The position numbers and the translations under genes were made by a program. Shown piece by piece: positions 58,660-64,000 of a DNA stretch of 64,000 bases. The first letter of the stretch is position 1. Each line of letters begins with the position of its first letter. This DNA is from an uncultured Oscillospiraceae bacterium. GTDB lineage: Bacteria > Bacillota > Clostridia > Oscillospirales > Acutalibacteraceae. Under the pieces are notes generated by a model. That model did no database searches and was not told where the DNA came from. It saw only the letters and a list, made by a program, of their open reading frames with translations. The DNA lies in the NCBI GenBank assembly GCA_958366985.1, contig CATXDC010000013.1, forward strand, positions 1-64,000. The letters run 5' to 3'.

Positions 58660-59703
58660 ATGGGGTTCAGATTTAGAAAGAGCTTTAAAGTGGCTCCGGG
58701 AGTGAAGCTTAACTTCAATAAGAAGAGCACCGGAGTAACTTTTGGAGGAAAGGGTTTACACTATACAGTTAACAGTTCCGGGAAAAAGACGGCAAGCGCA
58801 GGAATACCGGGAACAGGACTTTACTATACCAAGTCTTCGGGTGGAAGTTCAAAAAAGAAACATAGAAATAGCAAAGATGATAGCTTTATGCAAAAAATTG
58901 AGACTATTAAAAACAGTTTTTTAAAAAAGGATAATGATTCCGGAGCAGCTGAAAACACTTATAACAACTTTAATGGCTATGATGCTTCAAAGTATACAAA
59001 TAATTATGATAGTTTCTCAGGCATGAATTTGCCGCCGCAAAATCCGAACGGTTCGGGCGGTTCTTCTGGGAACAATGTACCCCCTGGCGGATCTAACAAT
59101 TTTAAAACTCCAAAAGAGAAAAAACCTTTTTATGAGAGATTGTGGTTTGCTATATTAATGCTTTTTGTGTTTGCGCCTGCTGGTGTTTTTCTACTTTGGA
59201 AGTACACAAAAGGCTACAAAGCAATTAAAATTATAGTTAGCATAGTGTTCTTGTCATGGTTCCTTCTTTTTAGTTCTGCTTTTATCGCAGCCATTAATGA
59301 ATTGGATTCTGAAATTCCAAGCGATACACAAGCGTATGAAGATGTGGCAAATGAGAATATACCGACAATTACCGAAACTGAAACTTTAACTGAAACTGAA
59401 ACTGAGACAGAGACTGAAATACAAACAGAAAAATCAACTCAGCCCACTACTGAAAAGCCTACTAATAAACAGCCCACAACGGAACGTGATAATACACCGG
59501 CAGTAAAACCGACAAAACCAGCCGAACCGACTACTACTAAACCTACGCAGGCAGAAATCACATATGTTTTAAACACTAACACAAAAGTTTATCATACCAT
59601 GAGCTGCCGTCACGTAAAAAACATAAAGCCTGAAAATTATCAGGAATCTAAAACCGTTCCATCTGATTACAAACCTTGTGGAACTTGCCATCCAGGAAGA
59701 TAA
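58660..59703 (+). CDS. DUF4236 membrane protein with Ada-like metal-binding C-terminus
   Basis: About 347 aa. N-terminal DUF4236 domain (FRFRKSFKVAPGVKLNFNKK, GIPGTGLYYTKSSG), Asn/Gly/Ser-rich region, two hydrophobic segments (about 165-185 and 195-215), Thr/Glu/Pro-rich linker (TETETETETEIQTEK) and C-terminal module (VLNTNTKVYHTMSCRH, YKPCGTCHPG) of the Ada-like type. Paralogue of the chromosomal gene at 12355. ATG 58660 with AAGAGG upstream. Likely lysogenic-conversion gene; function unknown. Confidence 0.83.
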   Translation: MGFRFRKSFKVAPGVKLNFNKKSTGVTFGGKGLHYTVNSSGKKTASAGIPGTGLYYTKSSGGSSKKKHRNSKDDSFMQKIETIKNSFLKKDNDSGAAENTYNNFNGYDASKYTNNYDSFSGMNLPPQNPNGSGGSSGNNVPPGGSNNFKTPKEKKPFYERLWFAILMLFVFAPAGVFLLWKYTKGYKAIKIIVSIVFLSWFLLFSSAFIAAINELDSEIPSDTQAYEDVANENIPTITETETLTETETETETEIQTEKSTQPTTEKPTNKQPTTERDNTPAVKPTKPAEPTTTKPTQAEITYVLNTNTKVYHTMSCRHVKNIKPENYQESKTVPSDYKPCGTCHPGR

Positions 59704-59708
59704 ATATA

Positions 59709-59744
59709 AAAAACGCCCTACCCTGCGCCAACAGGATAGAGCGT
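59709..59744. repeat. 36-bp hairpin repeat, copy 1
   Basis: Identical to 60695-60730 in the same orientation. Each forms ACGC..CTA..CCTG / CAGG..TAG..GCGT with a T run on the leftward strand, so it can act as a leftward terminator. The two copies flank the NYN gene. Confidence 0.85.
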
Positions 59745-59835
59745 CACGACATACCAGAAACAAAGCAAGTCGTAAATAATAATTGATAAAAACCATTTAA
59801 TTTTATAAAAAGTTATAAAAAGTTATAAAAAAGTG

Positions 59836-59864
59836 TTGACAACTACTACTTTGGGGCATATTAT
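59836..59864 (+). promoter_or_regulatory. Promoter of the NYN gene
   Basis: TTGACA (59836-59841), 17-base spacer, TATTAT (59859-59864). Preceded by three TTATAAAAAG direct repeats (from 59802). Confidence 0.82.
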
Positions 59865-59869
59865 AATTA

Positions 59870-59887
59870 CTGTAACAGTTGTTACAG
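59870..59887. promoter_or_regulatory. Palindromic operator at the NYN start point
   Basis: CTGTAACA GT TGTTACAG, perfect 8+2+8 inverted repeat directly after the -10, covering the transcription start. Confidence 0.72.
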
Positions 59888-59897
59888 ATAGTATTTT

Positions 59898-59955
59898 ACC
59901 CACAGCAAGTAGTTCTCCCGCCATAAGGGAAGTAACGAAGCTGTGGGTTTTTTAT
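59898..59955 (+). ncRNA. Structured leader or small RNA ending in a terminator
   Basis: ACCCACAGC (59898-59906) pairs with GCTGTGGGT (59940-59948), then TTTTTT. An inner TCCC/GGGA helix lies in the 33-base loop. The transcript from 59871 would end here at about 80 nt unless read-through occurs into the NYN gene. Can be an attenuator or a separate small RNA. Confidence 0.6.
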
Positions 59956-59972
59956 TTTAAGGGTGTGTTATT

Positions 59973-60683
59973 ATGAGAGAGGAAACAAAGCACAGTGATA
60001 TTGTCAAATTTGAAGTTAAAACCGCAATTTTAATTGACGGAGCATTTTATCGTAAACGAGCCGCTTTTTTAGCAGGCGATAAAACACCACAAGAAAGAGC
60101 GGATGAACTTGAGCGCTATTGTCTAAATCATTTACGTGATAAATATGAAAAACGTCGCCTGTATAGGATTTTTTACTATGACTGTCCCCCGATGGAAAAA
60201 GGAAAAAATGTTTATCATCCTCTCAGTAAAAAATCAGTGAACATTGGAGAGACAGAGTATGGTAAGTGGATGAGTGAATTTCTTGACGAATTAAGACATC
60301 GCCGTAAATTCGCTTTAAGATTAGGAAAGTTAAGTGATATAAACTTAAATTATAATCTAAAACCTGACATAACTAAAAAACTGTTAAACGGCACTATGGC
60401 AATAGAAGATTTATCAGAAAAAGATTTTAAGTTGAATCTAGTTCAAAAAGGTGTAGATATGAGAATCGGTGTTGATATATCTTCATTAGCCTTTAAAAAA
60501 CAAGTTGATCAAATTATACTTATTGCCGGAGACAGTGATTTTGTACCAGCGGCAAAACAAGCAAGAAGAGAGGGCATAGACTTTATTCTCGATCCAATGG
60601 AAAACCATATACCGCAGGATTTGTTTGAACATATAGACGGTGTACGAACACAACACTTTGTAAAGAAAAAAATATGCTACTGA
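59973..60683 (+). CDS. NYN-domain (LabA-like, PIN-fold) protein
   Basis: 236 aa. Metal-dependent nuclease-type NYN fold: AILIDGAFYRKR at the start with the first Asp, GVDMRIGVDISSLA, and IILIAGDSDFVPAAKQAR with the second acidic cluster. NYN proteins of the LabA type are predicted RNases. Stands alone behind its own promoter, operator and terminator-bearing leader, between two identical 36-bp hairpins. GGGTG lies upstream of the ATG. Candidate defence or toxin gene. Confidence 0.88.
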   Translation: MREETKHSDIVKFEVKTAILIDGAFYRKRAAFLAGDKTPQERADELERYCLNHLRDKYEKRRLYRIFYYDCPPMEKGKNVYHPLSKKSVNIGETEYGKWMSEFLDELRHRRKFALRLGKLSDINLNYNLKPDITKKLLNGTMAIEDLSEKDFKLNLVQKGVDMRIGVDISSLAFKKQVDQIILIAGDSDFVPAAKQARREGIDFILDPMENHIPQDLFEHIDGVRTQHFVKKKICY

Positions 60684-60694
60684 TCTAATCAACT

Positions 60695-60730
60695 AAAAAC
60701 GCCCTACCCTGCGCCAACAGGATAGAGCGT
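60695..60730. repeat. 36-bp hairpin repeat, copy 2
   Basis: Identical to 59709-59744; lies 11 bases after the NYN stop codon. Confidence 0.85.
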
Positions 60731-60776
60731 TGTGACAGCCCGAAGGCGGTCAATATCGTGTAAAATAATATTACCA

Positions 60777-60813
60777 TACCTTCGGCTTTAAATCAATAAC
60801 CGAGGGTATTTTT
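60777..60813 (+). terminator. Terminator-like hairpin before the integrase
   Basis: TACC.TTCGG pairs with CCGAG.GGTA, followed by TTTTTA. It would end transcripts coming from the NYN gene or attenuate the integrase. Confidence 0.6.
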
Positions 60814-60837
60814 ATGCCCTTTTTAGGAGGAAATCAA

Positions 60838-61884
60838 ATGAAGCTTCCAAATGGGTATGGAGGAATAAGTAAGCTTCCCGGTAATCGTCGCAAACCTTGG
60901 AGAGTGCGTAAAACTGACGGTTGGGAAATTGTTGACGGAAAATTAAAGCAGAAATATATAAACATTGGATATTACAAAACACAGGCTGAAGCTTTGCAGG
61001 CATTGGCAAGCTATAATACAGATCCGTATGATTTGAGCCTATCATCTACAACGCTTGAAGAAGTATATGAGCGCTGGTCAAATGAAAAATTCGAAGAGAT
61101 AAGCGATTCTAATATCAAAGGATATAAAGCTTCTTGGAAAATATGCAAGCCCATTAAAGACATGAAGATTATAGATATAAAACTGGATCATCTTCAAAAT
61201 ATAGTCGATACATCAGGCAAAAACACGCCTACTCTGCGAAAGTTGAAAGTCCTGCTGAATGGATTATTTGAATATGCCGTGATTCATGGCATAATTACAA
61301 GAGATAGAAATATGGTTGAATATATCAATATCTCCAAGGCGGGAAATCCAAATGCAACGGACCGTAAGCCTTTCAGCACCACAGAGATTAAGAAGCTTTG
61401 GGCTGTAGCCGACTCAAACGAATATATAACAGTCATACTTATGCTTATATATACAGGATGCCGCATCGGCGAACTCCTAAACCTTAAAAAAGAAAGTGTC
61501 AACCTGCGTGAACGATATTTTGAAATCGCTGAGTCTAAAACGGAGGCAGGAATAAGAACGGTACCGATAGCCTTAAAGGTGTTACCGTTTTTTGAACATT
61601 GGATGCAGAAAGAGTGTGAATATCTTATTTGCACCCCTTCTCTAAAGCGGTTTGATTACAAGAATTATTATGATTCATACTGGAAGCCACTTATGCACAC
61701 ACTAAACATGGACGAGCATCGCCCACACGACACTCGACATACTTGTATAAGCCTTCTGACTGCTGCCAAAGTTGATGAACGATTCATACAGAAGATAGTC
61801 GGACACAAAGGACAGAATGTTACACGACAGGTTTACACCCATCTTGAGATAGAAGAATTACTAAAAGAGATAGACAAAATATAA
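60838..61884 (+). CDS. Tyrosine integrase
   Basis: 348 aa. N-terminal AP2-like/arm-binding domain (LPNGYGGISKLPGNRRKPWR), SAM-like core-binding domain (about 75-165) and catalytic domain with Arg (GCRIGELLNLK), His-x-x-Arg (PHDTRHTCISLL), GHKG and the Tyr nucleophile in VYTHLEIEELL. ATG 60838 has AGGAGG upstream. Adjacent to attR, as usual. Predicted to join phage DNA to the rpsI 3' end. Confidence 0.95.
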   Translation: MKLPNGYGGISKLPGNRRKPWRVRKTDGWEIVDGKLKQKYINIGYYKTQAEALQALASYNTDPYDLSLSSTTLEEVYERWSNEKFEEISDSNIKGYKASWKICKPIKDMKIIDIKLDHLQNIVDTSGKNTPTLRKLKVLLNGLFEYAVIHGIITRDRNMVEYINISKAGNPNATDRKPFSTTEIKKLWAVADSNEYITVILMLIYTGCRIGELLNLKKESVNLRERYFEIAESKTEAGIRTVPIALKVLPFFEHWMQKECEYLICTPSLKRFDYKNYYDSYWKPLMHTLNMDEHRPHDTRHTCISLLTAAKVDERFIQKIVGHKGQNVTRQVYTHLEIEELLKEIDKI

Positions 61885-61982
61885 GCGGAATTTTTCCGCT
61901 TTTTTAAAAATAGATTTGTGTCTTACGTGTGTATTGTGTGTGTATTACGAATAAAAATTTGCACGATTTTAAACAAATGCAT

Positions 61983-62020
61983 AAAAAATAACCCCCGGAA
62001 ACACAAGGTTTTCGGGGTTT
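61983..62020 (-). terminator. Phage-supplied terminator for rpsI
   Basis: On the minus strand AAACCCCGAAAAC pairs with GTTTCCGGGGGTT, then a T run. Lies 12 bases beyond the att core and replaces the host terminator left at 30202-30229. Confidence 0.85.
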
Positions 62021-62032
62021 GTGATTTTGAAA

Positions 62033-62050
62033 CTGTTATCTCTTGGAGAA
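62033..62050. repeat. attR core within rpsI
   Basis: CTGTTATCTCTTGGAGAA, identical to attL. Covers the last four sense codons (FSKR) and the TAA of rpsI plus three bases, so integration leaves the protein unchanged. Confidence 0.9.
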
Positions 62051-62434
62051 CTGGGGAGCACGGCGTGCACCTTTGAGACCGTACTTCTTTCTTTCCTTCA
62101 TTCTCGGGTCACGAGTAAGGAATCCAGCCTTCTTGAGAGTAGGACGAAGAGCCTCGTCATACTGAAGAAGAGCACGGGAAAGACCGTGACGGATTGCACC
62201 AGCCTGGCCTGTAACACCGCCACCGTTTACACGGCAAACAATGTCAAACTTCTCAGTTGTGCCTGTGAGGGCAAGAGGCTGACGAACAATAAGCTTAAGG
62301 GTTTCAAGTCCGAAATAATCATCGATATTTCTGTCGTTGATTGTTATGTTACCTGTTCCGGGATAAACACGAACTCTTGCGACAGATTTCTTTCTGCGGC
62401 CTGTACCGTAGAAATAGGGATTTGTATCGTACAT
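62036..62434 (-). CDS. rpsI: 30S ribosomal protein S9
   Basis: 132 aa: YFYGTGRRKKSVARVRVYPG at the start, INDRNIDDYFGLETL, VRVNGGGVTGQAGAIRHG-type core and the conserved C-terminal KKYGLKGARRAPQFSKR that contacts P-site tRNA. ATG 62434 with GGAGG upstream. Its 3' end carries attR. Confidence 0.98.
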   Translation of the reverse strand: MYDTNPYFYGTGRRKKSVARVRVYPGTGNITINDRNIDDYFGLETLKLIVRQPLALTGTTEKFDIVCRVNGGGVTGQAGAIRHGLSRALLQYDEALRPTLKKAGFLTRDPRMKERKKYGLKGARRAPQFSKR

Positions 62435-62452
62435 TTCATCTGCCTCCATTCA

Positions 62453-62881
62453 TTAAAATGCCCACTCTTCGGGCTTCTGGGCTGCCTGAGTGTGCTCAGC
62501 GCCCTTGTATACTCTGAGTCTGCGCATTGCGTTGCGGCCGATTGTGTTAGCGGGAAGCATTCCCTTAACTGCCTTCTCAACAGCAAACTCGGGCTTTGTC
62601 TTCATAAGAGTACCGTACTTAACCTCTTTGAGGTTACCGATGTATCCGGTGTGACGGTAGTACATTTTCTGCTCTAATTTGTTGCCTGTAAGAACTACCT
62701 TCTCAGCGTTGATGATGATAACGGAATCTCCGCAGTCAACGTTGGGAGCAAATGTCGGCTTGTGCTTTCCACGAAGAAGAGCGGCTGCCTGAGCTGCTAC
62801 GCGGCCAAGGGGCTTATCAGCTGCATCAAGCACATACCATTTACGGGTAACTTCGCCCGCTTTAGGCATATAAGTTGACAT
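62453..62881 (-). CDS. rplM: 50S ribosomal protein L13
   Basis: 142 aa: STYMPKAGEVTRKWYVLDAA, PLGRVAAQAAALLRGKHKP, GDSVIIINAEKVVLTGNK, GMLPANTIGRNAMRRLRVYK. ATG 62881 with GGAGG upstream. Operon with rpsI. Behind a TTGACA/TAATAT promoter. Confidence 0.98.
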   Translation of the reverse strand: MSTYMPKAGEVTRKWYVLDAADKPLGRVAAQAAALLRGKHKPTFAPNVDCGDSVIIINAEKVVLTGNKLEQKMYYRHTGYIGNLKEVKYGTLMKTKPEFAVEKAVKGMLPANTIGRNAMRRLRVYKGAEHTQAAQKPEEWAF

Positions 62882-62926
62882 AAACTTACCTCCAATATTT
62901 CTCATAACTTTTTTCATTGCCCGATT

Positions 62927-62955
62927 ATATTACCACACTGCAAAGCACATGTCAA
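62927..62955 (-). promoter_or_regulatory. Promoter of rplM-rpsI
   Basis: TTGACA (62950-62955), 17-base spacer, TAATAT (62927-62932). A leader of about 40 nt follows; I cannot tell whether it forms an L13 autoregulatory element. Confidence 0.82.
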
Positions 62956-63126
62956 CACTAAATTTTTGATTTTTTAATTTAGATTTTGAATGCTCTCATT
63001 TTCTCCTGTTTTCTCCGTTTTTCATATCAAATGCTCGCAAATGAAAAATGAAAAATTTTTAACAGTTTAGACATACGATTTATATTCTTTTGTGTTATTC
63101 TATTTTCACGGAAGGGTTGATAATGT

Positions 63127-63864
63127 ATGCAGAAACTGCTGGGCTATGTTCGCTGTGCCCTTGATAAATATAAAATGATAGATGAAGGAGACAGCATTGC
63201 GGTAGCTGTTTCCGGCGGAAAAGACAGCGTTGCACTTCTTGCCGCCTTAGGAGCCATAAGAAGGTTTTATCCCATAAAATTTTCTCTTACTGCCATCACC
63301 ATAGATCCGTGCTTTAACGGACAGGAAACGGATTATTCCCCTATCGAAAAGCTCTGTGAAGAAATGGGAATTCCCTACATAATTAAAAGAACTGAGCTTG
63401 GAACTATTATTTTTGAAACAAGAAAAGAGAAAAACCCTTGCAGTTTATGTGCGAGAATGCGAAGAGGACTTCTTCACGATACAGCAAAAGAAGCCGGCTG
63501 CAACAAAATAGCCCTTGGTCATCACCTTGATGACGCTGCCGAAACCTTTATGATGAATCTTTTCAGCGGCGGAAGAATATCCTGTTTTTCTCCTGTCTCA
63601 TATCTTTCAAGAAAAGAGCTCTATATGATACGTCCTCTTGTACTGGCAAGAGAAAGTATAATTTCCTCTGCAGCCGAAATGAATAATCTTCCCGTTGTAA
63701 AAAGCCGATGTCCAGCCGACGGCGTTACACACCGTCAGAAAATGAAGGATTTTTTAGTATCAATGGAAAAGGATTATCCCGGTATCCAGGAAAAAATTGT
63801 TTCTGCAATGACTCTTGCGGATATAGACCGCTGGGGTGATATAAATCCAGATATAAAAAAATAA
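63127..63864 (+). CDS. TtcA-like tRNA thiolation enzyme
   Basis: 245 aa. PP-loop ATP pyrophosphatase (VAVSGGKDSVALL), CSLC cluster after KEKNP, GHHLDDAAETF and a later CPADG motif, as in TtcA-type tRNA 2-thiolases with an Fe-S cluster ligated by Cys residues. Modifies cytidine 32 in family members; substrate here by homology. Start at 63127; the nearest purine-rich site (GAAGGG) is 12 bases away. Confidence 0.9.
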   Translation: MQKLLGYVRCALDKYKMIDEGDSIAVAVSGGKDSVALLAALGAIRRFYPIKFSLTAITIDPCFNGQETDYSPIEKLCEEMGIPYIIKRTELGTIIFETRKEKNPCSLCARMRRGLLHDTAKEAGCNKIALGHHLDDAAETFMMNLFSGGRISCFSPVSYLSRKELYMIRPLVLARESIISSAAEMNNLPVVKSRCPADGVTHRQKMKDFLVSMEKDYPGIQEKIVSAMTLADIDRWGDINPDIKK

Positions 63865-63889
63865 AACTGACATTAAGGAGGTCATAACC

Positions 63890-64000
63890 ATGTTTTGTAG
63901 AAATTGTCAGGCACATATTGACGACAATTCCCTTTTCTGTATGCACTGCGGAGCTCCGCAAAGAGATCCGGGTACCACACCGCCGCCATACTACAACAAC
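63890..64000 (+). CDS. Zinc-ribbon protein, 3' end outside the window
   Basis: 37 residues visible: MFCRNCQAHIDDNSLFCMHC forms a zinc ribbon (two CxxC pairs) followed by a Pro/Tyr/Asn-rich stretch. AAGGAGG precedes the ATG. Partial; rest unknown. Confidence 0.8.
   Translation, partial: MFCRNCQAHIDDNSLFCMHCGAPQRDPGTTPPPYYNN

Larger units (their letters stand above)
30246..62050. mobile_element. Siphovirus-type prophage in the 3' end of rpsI
   Basis: About 31.8 kb between two copies of an 18-bp att core. Carries a tyrosine integrase next to attR, lysogeny control, early genes, HK97-type head genes, siphoviral tail genes, two holin-like proteins and an amidase. All structural modules look complete except a truncated HTH gene at 46.6-47.1 kb. 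Confidence 0.93.

Noticed and set aside
59802..59832. Three TTATAAAAAG direct repeats as a CRISPR fragment
   Set aside because: Units are only 10 bases, adjacent, without spacers; at most an UP-element-like AT tract before the NYN promoter.
30246..62050. tRNA gene as integration target
   Set aside because: No cloverleaf at either att copy; the core is the end of rpsI.
62021..62677. 218-aa rightward frame opposite rpsI and rplM
   Set aside because: Antisense to two ribosomal-protein genes and crossing the att core.

Overview
The window comes from a low-GC Gram-positive of class Clostridia, most likely an Oscillospiraceae/Ruminococcus-like gut bacterium. Evidence: a T-box leader upstream of pheST, ireB after pheT, the acpS-nnr-lipoprotein-mazF block, strong AGGAGG ribosome binding sites, and an HK97-type siphovirus prophage with Firmicutes-style lysis, repressor and RecU genes. 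Genus-level placement is inference.

Layout. 0.2-3.3 kb: leftward housekeeping block (mazF, lipoprotein, nnr, acpS). 3.4-7.5 kb: T-box leader, pheS, pheT and ireB. 7.5-12.2 kb: a compact leftward operon (SPFH/zinc-ribbon protein, four-helix membrane protein, DUF2971 protein, zinc-ribbon/TPR/TIR/membrane protein) with a divergent XRE regulator and two matching 19-bp operators. I consider this the best candidate for an undescribed defence or stress system. 12.3-15.3 kb: surface proteins, a CarD-like regulator and an immunity-like protein. 15.4-18.3 kb: a phage-derived mini-locus (LexA/CI-like repressor, palindromic operators, divergent promoters, collagen-like baseplate protein, LRR protein) without other phage genes. 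18.4-20.2 kb: small membrane proteins and a decayed sensor-kinase fragment. 20.2-29.7 kb: the K+ import system kdpFABC with a long KdpC, a tiny upstream ORF, kdpDE and paired putative KdpE boxes.

30.2-62.05 kb is an intact-looking siphovirus prophage of about 31.8 kb inserted in the 3' end of rpsI. An 18-bp direct repeat at 30246-30263 and 62033-62050 marks attL and attR. The insertion separates rpsI from its own terminator, and the prophage supplies a replacement. From the right, the prophage reads integrase, NYN-domain gene with a structured leader, then (rightward, expected in the lysogen) repressor, K+ channel and surface protein. A divergent early operon follows (Cro-like genes, small proteins, HUH Rep-like protein, helicase-methyltransferase, a second receptor-binding cassette, RecU, a RinA/ArpU-like regulator), then packaging, head, tail and lysis genes. 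The tail chaperone gene ends in nine A residues and has a classic -1 frameshift extension. The tape-measure and Rep-like genes appear to use non-canonical start codons.

62.04 kb to the end returns to the chromosome: rpsI, rplM, a TtcA-like tRNA thiolase and the start of a zinc-ribbon protein. Functional links are inferred from gene order, overlaps and regulatory motifs read by eye; no database search was run.
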